Counted from the first letter of the stretch, positions 26,604-40,248 are shown. The stretch is 64,000 nt of DNA from Halomonas sp. GT (GCF_002082565.1 NZ_CP020562.1:4092001-4156000), one strand, 5' to 3'. A program made the numbers and translations. Notes: a model not told the origin generated them from the sequence alone.

Positions 26604-26645
26604 TGCCCTGACGGTCAGATATCTAGAACCGTCAGGGCATTTTTA
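26604..26645 (+). terminator. Terminator of the DUF1302/MFS/CapA-like cluster
   Basis: A 12-bp perfect stem TGCCCTGACGGT with ACCGTCAGGGCA closing a 12-base loop, then five T. It lies between the convergent CapA-like gene and glmU. Confidence 0.9.
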
Positions 26646-26675
26646 TGTCGATAACTGACGATACCAGTTGCCGAT

Positions 26676-28043
26676 TTATTTGGCTTTTTTAACGGGCCTT
26701 GGCCAATCCAGCTTTTCCAACTGACGGCTGCGGGTAACCGCCAACGCATGCTCTGCCACGTCTTTCGCAATGGTAGAACCTGCGCCAATCGTGGCTCCTT
26801 TACCCACCGTCACGGGTGCTACTAGCGCACTATTCGAACCAATAAACGCATTGTCACCGATTTCTGTGCGGTGTTTATTCACGCCATCATAGTTACAGGT
26901 AATTGTACCCGCGCCAACATTTACATCACGACCTAAACGCGCATCACCAACGTAGCTTAAATGATTGATTTTGCTACCTTCACCGACATCCGCATTTTTG
27001 GTTTCAACAAAGTTACCTACCTTAGCTTTGACTGCTAGGCGTGTGCCGGGGCGTAACCGTGCAAAGGGGCCAACGTGGTTCAATCCAGCAGCGACGGTTG
27101 TGTCGATCACACTGTGGCTGTCGATAACGCTTTCAGCGCCAATCGTGCTGTTTTTAATCACACAGTAAGGCCCAACCCGCACACCTTCACCCAGCTCTAC
27201 GTCACCTTCAAACACGCAGCCCACATCGATAAACACATCATGACCACAGGTGAGCTTGCCGCGTATATCAATTCTTGCCGGGTCGGCCAATGCTACGCCT
27301 TCAGACATTAACGCTTCAGCTTGCTGTAGTTGATAAGCGCGTTCTAACCGGGCCATTTGTGAACGATTATTCACGCCTTCAACTTCTACTGCGCTGGCTG
27401 GCTGGGCAGTACACACTTTGATGCCTTCGTTTGCCGCCATCGCAATCACATCCGTTAAATAGTACTCGCCTTGGGCATTTTCAGCAGACAGCTGTGGTAG
27501 CCATCGCTTAAGCTGAGTGCTGGTCATCGCCATGATGCCGGTATTGCATTCAGTAATGGCAAGCTGGTCGGCACTGGCATCTTTTTGCTCAATAATTGCC
27601 ACTGCCTCACCGTCATCATTGCGAACAATACGCCCGTAACCTGAAGGATCTTCCAGCGTAACGGTCAGCAGGCCCATGTGTTGCTCATCAACGTGGCTGA
27701 GAAGTGCCATTAGTGATTCTCGGCGGATCATAGGCACATCACCATACAACACCAACACGTTGCCGTTACCTAACTGAGGCTGCGCTTGAGCAACCGCATG
27801 GCCGGTACCTTTTTGCTCTTCCTGAACCGCAAATGTTACAGCACTCTCTGCCAATGCTTCACGCAGCTGGTCTGCACCATGGCCAATCACGACATGCGTA
27901 CGAGTAGGCGTAAGACCACTGGCAGTATCTAACACATGTTGCACCATAGATTTACCTGCCAGCGTATGCAGCACTTTTGGTGTTTGTGAGCGCATACGTG
28001 TGCCTTTTCCAGCGGCAAGGATAACGACATCAAGGTCTTGCAT
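26676..28043 (-). CDS. glmU: Bifunctional UDP-GlcNAc pyrophosphorylase/glucosamine-1-P acetyltransferase
   Basis: Makes UDP-GlcNAc for peptidoglycan and lipopolysaccharide. 455 aa from ATG 28043 (AGGTGA upstream; the frame extends 66 bp further but family length and ribosome site favour this start). The N-terminal uridyltransferase has LAAGKGTRMRS and the QEEQKGTGHAVAQA loop; the C-terminal left-handed beta-helix shows hexapeptide repeats (IRGKLTCGHDVFIDVGCVFEGDVELGEGV region) and the acetyltransferase site NYDGVNKHRTEIGD. Complete. It is preceded by apbE on the same strand, 19 bp away. Confidence 0.97.
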   Translation of the reverse strand: MQDLDVVILAAGKGTRMRSQTPKVLHTLAGKSMVQHVLDTASGLTPTRTHVVIGHGADQLREALAESAVTFAVQEEQKGTGHAVAQAQPQLGNGNVLVLYGDVPMIRRESLMALLSHVDEQHMGLLTVTLEDPSGYGRIVRNDDGEAVAIIEQKDASADQLAITECNTGIMAMTSTQLKRWLPQLSAENAQGEYYLTDVIAMAANEGIKVCTAQPASAVEVEGVNNRSQMARLERAYQLQQAEALMSEGVALADPARIDIRGKLTCGHDVFIDVGCVFEGDVELGEGVRVGPYCVIKNSTIGAESVIDSHSVIDTTVAAGLNHVGPFARLRPGTRLAVKAKVGNFVETKNADVGEGSKINHLSYVGDARLGRDVNVGAGTITCNYDGVNKHRTEIGDNAFIGSNSALVAPVTVGKGATIGAGSTIAKDVAEHALAVTRSRQLEKLDWPRPVKKAK

Positions 28044-28062
28044 ATTAGTCACCTGTAACGGT

Positions 28063-29163
28063 TTAGCGGTTGGCGGCGGGAGCTTCCCAGGCTTCAATAC
28101 CCAGCTCATCTATGAGCGCTTCATCGAAATATTCCACGAAGGCGGGACTGGCCACACTTCGCCAATGATCGTTCTCTTTCACTAACATCAATACATTCAG
28201 ATTATTTTCAATTGCCATCTGCATCCCTTCTTCGCTACCCGCTACCGAGATTGCCGTAGACCACGCGTCGGCCCATGCATTAGAGGGGTGAAAAACAGAC
28301 ACGGACGCTAACTGGTGCTTTACCGGCCGGCCGTTGCGAGGGTCGATAGTGTGGGAGAAACGCTCGCCATCTGCTTCAAAATAGTTACGATAATCTCCAG
28401 ATGTTGCAACCGACATATTTTCTAGAGGAATAACGTGTTGTGCCTCAGGCACGCCGTTGTGCGGCACTTCAATCCCAACACGCCAAAGGCTTTGCTCTTC
28501 TAAATCACGGTATCCACGGGCAATTAATTCGCCACCAATATTGACGAGGTAGTTTTCAATCCCCTGTTGATCAAGATATGCCCCAACGCGGTCAGTGCCA
28601 TGCCCCTTAGCTACACCGGACAAATCAGCAAACACATCGCGCGAGCGCCGCGCCTGCATAAGCTGAGTATCGATTTCAACTGCGTCATAGCCAATCGTGG
28701 CCATGCGTTCGCTAAGCTCTGCGTCTGAAGGCACCTCTTCAGGGCGAGCCTCAGGGCCAAAACTCCATAAATTGACCACATCGCCAACGGTAATATCAAA
28801 CGCGCCGTTACTTGCTTCTGATACCGAATGGCTGATAGCAAGCACTTCAATTAACGCGTTAGAAAGCGGTTGCCATTCATTAAGGGGGGCGTCATTAAAG
28901 ACCACAAGCTCGGCGTCATCGCGGTAAGTCGACATCGCTTGATCAACGTCGTTGAGTTCCGCTAGAAAACCTTCTTCCAGTGCATTCGCCTCGCCTTGAG
29001 TTAGCGGGTCCGCAATGGTGACTTGATAAAACGTCCCAAAAATGCCGCCTTCAAAGCGAACCGGGGGATCTAAAGGCCGATCATTTTCTGAACACCCCAT
29101 TAATGCCCCAGCAGCAATGAGCAATAATCCAGAACATTTTAACCACCGAGACGTAACCTTCAT
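28063..29163 (-). CDS. apbE: FAD:protein FMN transferase ApbE (lipoprotein)
   Basis: 366-aa periplasmic lipoprotein that attaches FMN covalently to Thr/Ser of flavoproteins such as NqrB/C and RnfD/G. The lipobox LMGC puts the lipidated Cys at residue 24. Family segments are GTFYQVTI, DQAMSTYRDDAELVVFN, GAFDITVGDVVNLWSFG, DLSGVAKGHGTDRVGAYL, YLVNIGGELIARG and a metal-site-like FSHTIDPRNGRPV. In halophiles the Na+-pumping NADH dehydrogenase is a likely client, but it is not in this window. It is followed closely by glmU. Confidence 0.94.
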   Translation of the reverse strand: MKVTSRWLKCSGLLLIAAGALMGCSENDRPLDPPVRFEGGIFGTFYQVTIADPLTQGEANALEEGFLAELNDVDQAMSTYRDDAELVVFNDAPLNEWQPLSNALIEVLAISHSVSEASNGAFDITVGDVVNLWSFGPEARPEEVPSDAELSERMATIGYDAVEIDTQLMQARRSRDVFADLSGVAKGHGTDRVGAYLDQQGIENYLVNIGGELIARGYRDLEEQSLWRVGIEVPHNGVPEAQHVIPLENMSVATSGDYRNYFEADGERFSHTIDPRNGRPVKHQLASVSVFHPSNAWADAWSTAISVAGSEEGMQMAIENNLNVLMLVKENDHWRSVASPAFVEYFDEALIDELGIEAWEAPAANR

Positions 29164-29242
29164 TTTATTTTTCCTTGAATAAAACGCGCTGGGTTAACAA
29201 TGGAAAACTTCCATAGCTGAAAAAAACTAAACGTGGAAAAAG

Positions 29243-30043
29243 CTAGAAGTGGAAAAACCATAGTAACCAAGCCCCAAACAGCACCCGATATACCACAAAT
29301 GGCTGCATACCTAGCTTTTTAATCACAACCAGGAAGTAGTGAATACACACATAGGCGCTAATCCCAGAGAGTAAGGTGCCTACTAGCATGGCCGGTACAT
29401 CAATGAGTTGAGGGTCTTTAAATAAGTTTATTGCCTCAAGGCCACCTGCCAGCACAATGACGGGAATTGACAGTAGAAATGAAAACCGTGCTGCCCCCTC
29501 TCGGCTCATTCCCACCATTAATGCTGCCGTAATGGTAATGCCTGAGCGCGATGTGCCTGGAATAAGTGCCAGTACTTGAGCGCCACCGATGATGAGCACA
29601 TCTTTTAACGTCATTTGGTATTCGCTACGGACGCCACGTTTTTTCCAGTCTGCGTAACCAAGTAGCAGACCAAAAACAATCAAGCTGGTACCAATGATTA
29701 GCGTAGAGCGCATGTAACCTGAGATCACATCATGAAGCAAAAACCCGACGATACACACTGGCAACGTGGCAATAACGACCCAAAACGCCAACATGGCATC
29801 ATCATTAACCGCTTGGCCGCGAAGTGCGGCCAAGCTGCTAGCGATCATTCTGCCAATTTCATGCCGAAAATAGATCACAACAGCGCTTAAACTACCAAGA
29901 TGCAGTGCCACATCAAAGGCAAGGCCCTGATCTTCCCAAGCAGTCAAAACAGGAACCAATATAAGGTGGGCCGAACTCGATATAGGTAAAAATTCTGTGA
30001 GCCCCTGAACTACCGCTAACACAACTACCTGTAACCAATCCAT
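29243..30043 (-). CDS. uppP: Undecaprenyl-diphosphatase UppP
   Basis: 266-aa inner-membrane phosphatase that recycles the undecaprenyl carrier for cell-wall synthesis and gives bacitracin tolerance. Signature segments: GLTEFLPISSSAHLIL near the N-terminus and PGTSRSGITITAALMVGMSREGAARFSFLLSIPV in the middle, with the conserved Glu, Ser and Arg of the active site. About eight hydrophobic helices. AGGAT precedes the ATG. Monocistronic and divergent from the CDF transporter. Confidence 0.96.
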   Translation of the reverse strand: MDWLQVVVLAVVQGLTEFLPISSSAHLILVPVLTAWEDQGLAFDVALHLGSLSAVVIYFRHEIGRMIASSLAALRGQAVNDDAMLAFWVVIATLPVCIVGFLLHDVISGYMRSTLIIGTSLIVFGLLLGYADWKKRGVRSEYQMTLKDVLIIGGAQVLALIPGTSRSGITITAALMVGMSREGAARFSFLLSIPVIVLAGGLEAINLFKDPQLIDVPAMLVGTLLSGISAYVCIHYFLVVIKKLGMQPFVVYRVLFGAWLLWFFHF

Positions 30044-30243
30044 GGGTTATCCTGTGCTTAACTATTAATGACATTGAAGTGCTTTGTGACATTCATGCGT
30101 TCGCGATGGCGCTAAGGATACACATCCCTTAATTCATTGTCCGCATCCAGCATACGAGCAAATGCACAAGAAGGTATAGAGCTAGGGTCACTGTGCGTTA
30201 CAATAGACATCTATTGGAAGTATGTGCCCCAGCAAGGTCCCTC

Positions 30244-31437
30244 ATGACTCAGACCGTAGAATCGCCAGTGGTTCCCAAGCATGAGCTAGATAGCCGAGAG
30301 GCCAAGCGTGTTACTTATATTGGCGCTTGGCTGGATGGCTTGTTGAGCATTGTTAAAGTCGTGGTTGGCTTTTGGGTGGGTTCGGCGGCGTTGATTGCCG
30401 ATGGTATCCATTCACTTTCAGATCTTGTGACTGATGGTTTTGTGCTAGCCGCCATTCACTACGGCCGCCAGGAACCAGACGATGATCATCATTATGGTCA
30501 TGGCCGTATAGAAACCCTTACCACGTTACTGCTGGGTAGCGTACTGATCTTTGTGGCGGGTGGTATCGCCTGGTCTAGCCTTGATCGTTTGTTCAGTGGT
30601 ACGGAGGTCAATGCTCCAGGCATGGTGGCTATTGTCATTACAATCATCGCCTTGTTCAGTAAAGAGTGGATTTTTCGCTATACCATGCGTGTTGCTAAAC
30701 GCGTTAAGTCTAAGCTACTGGAAGCAAACGCTTGGCATTCCCGCAGCGACGCGCTCTCCACCGCGGTAGTACTGATTGCATTAATTGGCGCGCAGTTTGG
30801 GGTTGGCTGGCTAGATGCCGTCGCCGCTATTATTGTTGGCTTATTAGTAGGCAAAGTAGGTTGGGATTTACTGTGGGAATCAGCAAGAGAATTAGTGGAT
30901 ACCGCGCTACCTGAAAGCGTTCAACAACAAATGCACAATGTTGCTCGAAGCGTCCCAGGGGTAGACAGTGTCCATGACTTACGTACCCGCCAGTCTGCTG
31001 GCTGGGTCATGGTCGACTTACATGTGGTGGTCGGGCCAAAAATCACTGTTTCAGAAGCCCATGAAATCGGCAACGAAGTGAGCCGTCGTTTACGGCATGA
31101 GTTTCCATTGCTCACCGATGTTATTTTTCACGTTGACCCCGAAGATGATGCCGGTGAAGGCGACCCAAGCCGTCTACCAGGCCTTCCGCTGCGCCCCGAA
31201 GTGGAAGCCGCACTAAACGAGCGCTGGTATATGCATCCTGTCTGGCGCACGTTAACCGAGCTGCAACTCCACTATTTAGACGATAAAGTATCGGTATCGC
31301 TGATTATTGGCGATTCAGTACACCAGCCACCCCAGTGTTTAGCCAGCCAACTAAAGGCACTCGCCAGCGATATTGAATGGCTGGGGCACGTTGAGGTCAT
31401 GTTTATTACCCGCGCTGCCAGCAGTGCCATGCGTTAA
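30244..31437 (+). CDS. Cation diffusion facilitator metal exporter
   Basis: 397-aa CDF protein. I chose ATG 30244 (AAGGT upstream); a GTG 51 bp earlier is open but less likely. Six helices; the transport site has H56-x-x-x-D60 in ADGIHSLSD and H165-x-x-x-D169 in WHSRSDAL, the HxxxD/HxxxD type associated with Zn and some other divalent metals. A His-rich loop DDDHHYGHGR follows TM2. The C-terminal cytoplasmic dimer domain (SVHDLRTRQSAGWVMVDLHVVV) is followed by about 100 extra residues beyond the usual family end. Metal identity cannot be decided from the sequence. Confidence 0.92.
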   Translation: MTQTVESPVVPKHELDSREAKRVTYIGAWLDGLLSIVKVVVGFWVGSAALIADGIHSLSDLVTDGFVLAAIHYGRQEPDDDHHYGHGRIETLTTLLLGSVLIFVAGGIAWSSLDRLFSGTEVNAPGMVAIVITIIALFSKEWIFRYTMRVAKRVKSKLLEANAWHSRSDALSTAVVLIALIGAQFGVGWLDAVAAIIVGLLVGKVGWDLLWESARELVDTALPESVQQQMHNVARSVPGVDSVHDLRTRQSAGWVMVDLHVVVGPKITVSEAHEIGNEVSRRLRHEFPLLTDVIFHVDPEDDAGEGDPSRLPGLPLRPEVEAALNERWYMHPVWRTLTELQLHYLDDKVSVSLIIGDSVHQPPQCLASQLKALASDIEWLGHVEVMFITRAASSAMR

Positions 31438-31472
31438 AACTGTCTAAGCTAAAACTTAGCGCGTTAAACAAA

Positions 31473-32855
31473 CTAAACGTTAGTCAATATGGCGGTGGCA
31501 ATAGTGAAGTAAATCAAAACCCCAGAGGCGTCAATTAACGTTGTCACTAACGGTGCTGAAGCAGTGGCAGGATCGACTTTAAAGCGTTCTAGTACAAACG
31601 GTAGGCACATACCGATCATGCTACCAAACAGGACAATAGTCACCATGCTTAACGCCACGATGATGGCGACTGCTTCTCCGCCACGAAAAATCCCTATAGG
31701 TGCTACTGCAATTGCCATAGTGATGCCAAGCGAGCCAGCTACCAGAAGTTCACGGCCCAGCATCTTACTCCAGTCTTTCACACCAATATCGCCAGTCGCC
31801 ATACCGCGTACCATCAACGTAGCTGCCTGAGCCCCCGCATTACCTCCACTACCGATTAACAATGGCAGGAAAAACACAAGCGCGACTTGGGCTGCAATCG
31901 TGTCCTCAAAGTAGGCAATTCCAGCGCCTGAAAAAAGATTGGCAAATACCAACAGCACCAGCCAGGTAACACGCTTGCGGTAAAGGCTCCACAGCGGAAC
32001 ACGGCTAACACCATCCTCTAGCTGGCCGATAGACATCCCCTTGTGGATATCCTCGGTAGCTTCCGATTCGGCAACGTCCATAGCGTCATCGTGGGTGACG
32101 ATGCCTACCATACGACCATCAGCGTCCAGTACAGGCAATGCCAGCAAGTCGTAGCGGGCCACAATTCGCGCCACCTCTTCCTGCTCTTTATCGACCGGTG
32201 TGCTGATAACATCTTTAATCATGATGTCATCAACTAGCGCCCCAGGGCGGGCCACCATCAGTTGGCGCAGCGACATAGTCCCTATTAACTGGCCATCACT
32301 GTCTAACACATAAAGCTGATACACCGTTTCCGCATCTGGGGCCGTTTGGCGAACCCGCATCATGGCTTGAGACACCGTCATGCCACTGGCTATGGCGACA
32401 TAGTCAGAGGTCATGATGGCGCCTGCTGTACCTTCTTCGTAGCTTGCTAGACGTTTAAGATCTTCACGTTCTTGGTGAGCCATACGACGCAACAATGCTT
32501 CACGGCGGTCCTCTCCAAGCAGATTAAACAAATCCGCACGTTCATCAGACCCCATCTCTTCGAGGAGCTTAAGCACCTGGGTATCAGACAGGTCTCCGAC
32601 GACCTCAAGCTGACTCTCTCTTGGTAAATAGCCTAGAACGTTGGCGGCGCGCTCAGTCGAAAGAATATCAAGTATCGCAAGCGCTGCCGGAAGCTCCTCG
32701 TGGTCTTCGATTAGCTCTTCAATTACCTCACCAATATCTGCCGAGCGAATTTCAGCTAAACGCTCTGCCAATAGGGTTTTGTTCGGTTCCTCTTTGTTCA
32801 GCTCGTCAAGCAGCTCAGACTTTAGTTCCTGCAAGGTTTCATCGTTCAATGACAT
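31473..32855 (-). CDS. mgtE: Magnesium transporter MgtE
   Basis: 460-aa Mg2+ channel. The N-terminal acidic helical MgtE_N domain (about 30-130, with ALAILDILSTERAANVLGYL) is followed by a CBS pair (about 135-255; MTSDYVAIASGMTVSQAMMRVR, LVDDIMIKDVISTPVDKEQEEV) that senses Mg2+, a plug helix, then five membrane helices with the pore segment PLLIGSGGNAGAQAATLMVRGMA. Length matches the family. No M-box riboswitch was recognised upstream. A CDF exporter gene converges on it, which may be coincidence. Confidence 0.95.
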   Translation of the reverse strand: MSLNDETLQELKSELLDELNKEEPNKTLLAERLAEIRSADIGEVIEELIEDHEELPAALAILDILSTERAANVLGYLPRESQLEVVGDLSDTQVLKLLEEMGSDERADLFNLLGEDRREALLRRMAHQEREDLKRLASYEEGTAGAIMTSDYVAIASGMTVSQAMMRVRQTAPDAETVYQLYVLDSDGQLIGTMSLRQLMVARPGALVDDIMIKDVISTPVDKEQEEVARIVARYDLLALPVLDADGRMVGIVTHDDAMDVAESEATEDIHKGMSIGQLEDGVSRVPLWSLYRKRVTWLVLLVFANLFSGAGIAYFEDTIAAQVALVFFLPLLIGSGGNAGAQAATLMVRGMATGDIGVKDWSKMLGRELLVAGSLGITMAIAVAPIGIFRGGEAVAIIVALSMVTIVLFGSMIGMCLPFVLERFKVDPATASAPLVTTLIDASGVLIYFTIATAILTNV

Positions 32856-32946
32856 CGCTATCTCCCTTTGTGCAGACGCATATTGTGCAGGTGAGGTGTT
32901 ACAGAAGAGCGTCCAGGCGCTGAATACGTTTTCTCATAGTACCAGA

Positions 32947-32990
32947 CAAAAAAAACGCCCCTTAAACCCTCTCGGGTTCAAGGAGCGCTT
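32947..32990 (-). terminator. Terminator of the ATP synthase operon
   Basis: On the minus strand, after the atpC stop, an interrupted stem (AAAGCGCTCCTTGAACCC with GGGTTTAAGGGGCGTTTTTT, one mismatch) ends in a T-run. It closes the atpIBEFHAGDC operon. Confidence 0.85.
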
Positions 32991-33008
32991 TATGCACGCT
33001 AGCGTGTC

Positions 33009-33437
33009 TTAGCCTTTACCCGCCTTTTTGCGCAGCTGCTGAATCGTTCGCAGCTGTGCAACGGCTTCGGCAAGTTCAGCGGCAGCACGGGTATAATCCA
33101 GCTCCGCTGACTTCTCATTAAAGGCTTTCAACGCCTGCTGACGCGCTTCTTCAGCAGCGGCCTCATCGAGATCGCTTGCACGCGCGGCGGCGTCAGCCAG
33201 GATTGTTACAACATCTGGCTGTACTTCCATGAAGCCACCAGAAACAAAGAAGTTCTCTTCCTGGCCACCATCGTGGATCACGCGGATCGGGCCCGGCTGA
33301 AGCTCAGTCAGCAGCGGGGCGTGACCCGGCAAAATGCCGAGGTCACCCATAATCCCGGAAGCCACTACCTGCTCAACACTGCCTGAGAAGATAGATGCTT
33401 CAGCGCTGACGATATTGCAAGTGAAGCTATTCGCCAT
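33009..33437 (-). CDS. atpC: ATP synthase F1 epsilon subunit
   Basis: 142 aa, central-stalk subunit that couples and auto-inhibits the F1 motor. The N-terminal beta-sandwich shows [42 protein letters not shown]; the C-terminal helical hairpin ([19 protein letters not shown] onward) is Ala/Glu-rich and complete. It is last in the operon, 24 bp after atpD. Confidence 0.97.
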   Translation of the reverse strand: MANSFTCNIVSAEASIFSGSVEQVVASGIMGDLGILPGHAPLLTELQPGPIRVIHDGGQEENFFVSGGFMEVQPDVVTILADAAARASDLDEAAAEEARQQALKAFNEKSAELDYTRAAAELAEAVAQLRTIQQLRKKAGKG

Positions 33438-33461
33438 AGCGAATCCCCCTAATGGACGGGA

Positions 33462-34911
<1,450 letters not shown>

Positions 34912-34917
34912 TAGGCG

Positions 34918-35805
34918 TTATACGGCAGAAGCGCCGCCGACGATCTCGGAAATTTCCTGGGTGATGGCGGCCTGACGGGCCTTGTTGTATACCATCTCCA
35001 GATCGTCGATCAGGTTGCCCGCGTTATCAGTGGCACTCTTCATAGCGATCATTCGGGCGGCCTGTTCGCACGCACCGTTTTCGACTACCGCCTGATACAC
35101 CTGTGATTCGATGAATCGAACCAACAGGCTGTCTAGCAACGCCTTGGCATCCGGTTCATACAGGTAGTCCCAGCTTCCGGGACGGGCGTTTTCTTCGTCA
35201 TGCTTCGCGTCTGCCCCCATATCGGACGACAGCGGAAGAAGCTGACGCACGACTGGCCGTTGCGTCATGGTGTTAACAAATTCGTTATACACCACAAACA
35301 AACGGTCAAGGCGTCCTTCGTCGTACGCTTCTAACATGACCTTGACACTACCGATCAGTCCTTCGACAGACGGCGATTCTCCCAATCCGCTCTTGGCAGC
35401 AACCAGGTTGCCCCCATAATTGCGGAAAAAGGCGCCGGCTTTAGAGCCGAGGGCACAGAAGTCTAGCTCTGCGTCTTGCTGTTTCCAGACAACGGCATCT
35501 TTCACCACTGCCTTAAACAGGTTGACGTTTAAGCCGCCACACAGACCGCGGTCAGTAGATACCACAATGTACCCAACGCGCTTCACCTCACTCCGCTCGA
35601 CCATGTAGTCGTGCTTGTATTCGGGGTTTGCGTCAGCAATGTGGCCTACCACATTACGAATCTGCTTGGCATACGGCTGGCCAGCCTTCATCAGATCTTG
35701 TGCTTTACGCATTTTAGATGCAGCTACCATTTCCATGGCACTGGTAATCTTCTGCGTATTTTTTATGCTCCCGATCTGGGTGCGTATCTCTTTTGCAGCT
35801 GCCAT
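34918..35805 (-). CDS. atpG: ATP synthase F1 gamma subunit
   Basis: 295-aa rotor shaft. The N-terminal coiled coil begins [36 protein letters not shown] and the C-terminal one ends [15 protein letters not shown]; the central Rossmann-like part has [16 protein letters not shown]. Length is slightly above E. coli's 287 because of an acidic insertion around [21 protein letters not shown], normal for this lineage. Between atpA and atpD as expected. Confidence 0.97.
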   Translation of the reverse strand: MAAAKEIRTQIGSIKNTQKITSAMEMVAASKMRKAQDLMKAGQPYAKQIRNVVGHIADANPEYKHDYMVERSEVKRVGYIVVSTDRGLCGGLNVNLFKAVVKDAVVWKQQDAELDFCALGSKAGAFFRNYGGNLVAAKSGLGESPSVEGLIGSVKVMLEAYDEGRLDRLFVVYNEFVNTMTQRPVVRQLLPLSSDMGADAKHDEENARPGSWDYLYEPDAKALLDSLLVRFIESQVYQAVVENGACEQAARMIAMKSATDNAGNLIDDLEMVYNKARQAAITQEISEIVGGASAV

Positions 35806-35846
35806 AGCGATCTACCCTTCGTTCGTGGCTCTCAGAAAGCATGCAA

Positions 35847-35864
35847 GCCCGCCCGCAGGCGGGC
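35847..35864. other. Intercistronic hairpin atpA-atpG
   Basis: A 7-bp GC-only stem GCCCGCC/GGCGGGC with a CGCA loop, 7 bp after the atpA stop. There is no T-run, so it is not a terminator; probably protects or punctuates the atpA message. Confidence 0.5.
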
Positions 35865-35870
35865 CGGACA

Positions 35871-37415
35871 TTACCAGCTCTGAGTCGCCTTGAACTTCTC
35901 GAGACCTGACTTCAAGCCGTCCTGAATCTCGCCGTTGTAGTCGCCGGTCTGGTTGATCTTTTCGAGCAGATCGTTGTGCTCAGACTTCATGTAATCATGC
36001 AGAGCACGTTCGAAGTCCAACACTTTATCGACGCTCACATCATCCAGATGACCTTCGTTAGCGGCGTACAGAGACAGCGCCATTTCCGCCACTGACATCG
36101 GCGAGTACTGCTTTTGCTTCATCAGTTCGGTAACGCGTTGGCCATGCTCAAGCTGCTTACGGGTCGCTTCATCAAGGTCAGAAGCAAACTGCGAGAACGC
36201 TGCTAGTTCACGGTACTGAGCCAAGGCCAGACGAACACCGCCACCCAGCTTCTTGATAATCTTAGTCTGCGCGGCACCACCAACACGAGATACGGAAAGA
36301 CCTGCGTTAATCGCCGGACGAATACCGGAGTTAAACAGGTTAGTTTCCAAGAAAATCTGACCGTCAGTGATCGAGATAACGTTAGTCGGGACGAACGCAG
36401 AAACGTCACCACCTTGGGTTTCGATAATCGGCAGTGCGGTCAAAGAACCGGTTTTGCCTTTTACTGCACCGTCAGTAAACTTCTCAACGTAATCGGCATT
36501 AACGCGCGCAGCGCGCTCAAGCAGACGTGAGTGGAGATAGAAAACGTCACCAGGATAGGCTTCACGACCAGGCGGACGACGCAGCAGTAGCGATACCTGA
36601 CGGTAAGCCACAGCCTGCTTGGAAAGATCGTCATAAACGATCAGTGCGTCTTCACCACGGTCACGGAAGTACTCACCCATGGTGCAACCAGAATAAGCGG
36701 CCAAGAACTGCATGGGTGCTGGATCAGCAGCACCAGCAGCGACAACGATGGTGTGCTCCATCGCGCCATGCTCTTCTAACTTGCGTACCACGTTAGCAAT
36801 GGTCGACTGCTTCTGACCAATCGCTACGTAAACACAGGTAACGCCTTTGCCTTTTTGGTTGATGATCGCATCGATAGCAATGGCAGACTTACCAATCTGA
36901 CGGTCACCGATAATCAGCTCACGCTGACCACGGCCGATTGGCACCATAGCATCAATAGACTTCAAACCTGTTTGGATCGGCTCGTCAACGGACTGACGGG
37001 TAATAACGCCGGGCGCTACTTTTTCTACCGCGTCAGTCATTTTGGCGTTGATATCGCCTTTGCCGTCGATAGCATTACCCAATGCATCGACCACACGACC
37101 TACCAGCTCAGGGCCTACCGGCACTTCTAAGATACGACCCGTACACTGAGCGGTCATGCCTTCTTGAAGTTGCAGATAGTCACCCAAGACAACGGCACCA
37201 ACGGAGTCACGCTCCAGGTTCAGTACCATGCCAAAAATGCTGTTAGGGAATTCAATCATTTCACCAAACATCGCGTCTTCGAGGCCGTGAATTTTCACGA
37301 TACCGTCGGAAACGCTGACGATGGTGCCCTGATTACGGGCTTCGGATGCGACGTCAAGCTTCTCAATTCGCTGCTTGATGATGTCGCTGATCTCGGAAGG
37401 ATTCAGTTGCTGCAT
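35871..37415 (-). CDS. atpA: ATP synthase F1 alpha subunit
   Basis: 514-aa non-catalytic nucleotide-binding subunit. The N-terminal beta-barrel is followed by Walker [29 protein letters not shown], the Walker B region [17 protein letters not shown] and the [17 protein letters not shown] signature with the arginine finger. Complete and in the standard operon place. Confidence 0.98.
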   Translation of the reverse strand: MQQLNPSEISDIIKQRIEKLDVASEARNQGTIVSVSDGIVKIHGLEDAMFGEMIEFPNSIFGMVLNLERDSVGAVVLGDYLQLQEGMTAQCTGRILEVPVGPELVGRVVDALGNAIDGKGDINAKMTDAVEKVAPGVITRQSVDEPIQTGLKSIDAMVPIGRGQRELIIGDRQIGKSAIAIDAIINQKGKGVTCVYVAIGQKQSTIANVVRKLEEHGAMEHTIVVAAGAADPAPMQFLAAYSGCTMGEYFRDRGEDALIVYDDLSKQAVAYRQVSLLLRRPPGREAYPGDVFYLHSRLLERAARVNADYVEKFTDGAVKGKTGSLTALPIIETQGGDVSAFVPTNVISITDGQIFLETNLFNSGIRPAINAGLSVSRVGGAAQTKIIKKLGGGVRLALAQYRELAAFSQFASDLDEATRKQLEHGQRVTELMKQKQYSPMSVAEMALSLYAANEGHLDDVSVDKVLDFERALHDYMKSEHNDLLEKINQTGDYNGEIQDGLKSGLEKFKATQSW

Positions 37416-37431
37416 GCCATGTCCCTCAGAC

Positions 37432-37965
37432 TCAAGCGGTCAGCGCTTCGGAAAGGCGATTCAATCGACCACGAACCGAACCGTCTATGACGGTATCGCC
37501 GGCACGTAGGATGACACCGCCAATAAGCGTCTTGTCCACCTGAGTAGTAATGGAGATTTCGCGATTCAGACGTTTCTTGAGTGCGTTCGCTAGCTTGGTC
37601 TGCTGTGCGGCAGTCAATTTGTAAGCTGACGTTACTGTCACTTCAACGCGCTGTTCATGTTCGGCACGCAAGTACTCGAACTGTTCAGCAATGAAGGGCA
37701 GTGCCAACAAGCGTCCTTGGTCAGCTAAGGTATCCAAAAACCGCGACAGGCCTTCTTGCTTTTCCGACAACATATCGGAAAGCAACGCTACCTTTTTGTC
37801 ATTCTCAAGTTTTGGACTACCCAGCAGACGACGAACGTCGCTGTTAGCAACCGCAGCGCTTAAAAAACCAAGCGCTTGGGACCAGCTATCAAACGCCTCA
37901 TGATCACGCGCGTATTCAAACGCCGCCTTAGCGTAAGGACGAGCGACGGTAAGTAATTCCGCCAT
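37432..37965 (-). CDS. atpH: ATP synthase F1 delta subunit
   Basis: 177-aa peripheral-stalk subunit that joins F1 to the b dimer. Begins with [15 protein letters not shown] and ends with [24 protein letters not shown], both diagnostic. Starts 11 bp after the atpF stop; atpA follows 16 bp later. Confidence 0.97.
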   Translation of the reverse strand: MAELLTVARPYAKAAFEYARDHEAFDSWSQALGFLSAAVANSDVRRLLGSPKLENDKKVALLSDMLSEKQEGLSRFLDTLADQGRLLALPFIAEQFEYLRAEHEQRVEVTVTSAYKLTAAQQTKLANALKKRLNREISITTQVDKTLIGGVILRAGDTVIDGSVRGRLNRLSEALTA

Positions 37966-37976
37966 GGGTCACCTCC

Positions 37977-38447
37977 TTACAGTTCAGCAGCAAGCTCATC
38001 AAGTAACTTGCGATGTGCTTTCTCGTCGACCGAAGCTTCTAGTACACGCTCAGCACCAATGATGGCGAGGTGAGAAACCTGGGCACGAAGCTCGTCTTTT
38101 GCTCGATTCACTTCTTGCTCGATTTCTGAACGTGCACTTGCCATTAGGCGTTCGCCTTCAGCGCGGGCCTGTTCACGTGCTTCTTCGATCATCTGAGCAG
38201 AGCGCTTGTTGGCTTGCTCGAGAATTTGAGAAGCCTGCTCCTTGCTTTCACGCAGCGTTTGTTCTGCACGCTCTTGAGCTAGCTCAAGGTCGCGAGTAGC
38301 ACGGCTGGCTGCGTCTAAGCCATCAGCAATTTTCTTCTGACGCTCGTGAAGAGCGTTGCTGATCGGAGGCCACACATACTTTATGCAAAACCAGACAAAG
38401 ATCGCGAAGGCGATCGTCTGCCCGATAAGCGTCATGTTGATATTCAC
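37977..38447 (-). CDS. atpF: ATP synthase F0 b subunit
   Basis: 156 aa. A single N-terminal membrane helix ([26 protein letters not shown]) continues into a long charged coiled coil rich in Glu, Arg and Ala that forms the stator. Dimeric in the complex. It follows a hairpin in the atpE-atpF gap. Confidence 0.97.
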   Translation of the reverse strand: MNINMTLIGQTIAFAIFVWFCIKYVWPPISNALHERQKKIADGLDAASRATRDLELAQERAEQTLRESKEQASQILEQANKRSAQMIEEAREQARAEGERLMASARSEIEQEVNRAKDELRAQVSHLAIIGAERVLEASVDEKAHRKLLDELAAEL

Positions 38448-38493
38448 AGGGATGTACCTCTGACAAGTTCGTGGCGACCGGAGTGAAACAAAA

Positions 38494-38514
38494 CCGAGCG
38501 GTTAGTCCGCTCGG
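38494..38514 (-). other. Terminator-like hairpin downstream of atpE
   Basis: An 8-bp GC-rich stem CCGAGCGG/CCGCTCGG with a 5-base loop, 12 bp after the atpE stop, followed on the minus strand by TTTTGTTT. It resembles a weak terminator or an exonuclease block inside the operon, which would raise c-subunit mRNA relative to the genes that follow. The c-ring needs about ten copies of c, so the placement makes sense. Confidence 0.6.
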
Positions 38515-38525
38515 CTAAGCTGTCA

Positions 38526-38780
<255 letters not shown>

Positions 38781-38818
38781 TTAAGGGTTGAGGGTTAATG
38801 AAAGCGTTGTTGCTTGGT

Positions 38819-40055
<1,237 letters not shown>

Positions 40056-40248
40056 AATTCCCCAGCACGTTAGGTTGATTAGTTTTTACAACCTGTTGCT
40101 CATCATCATAACGGACGACCTGCACAAATCTTGCGCGATTATAGGGAAGCGCTATCACACCTTCAACCGAAGTTGCACGGATTTCGCGCGTTTCGACACC
40201 TATTTGCGACCAAAGGGCTAAAAATACACCGCAACTTTCATAAGCCTG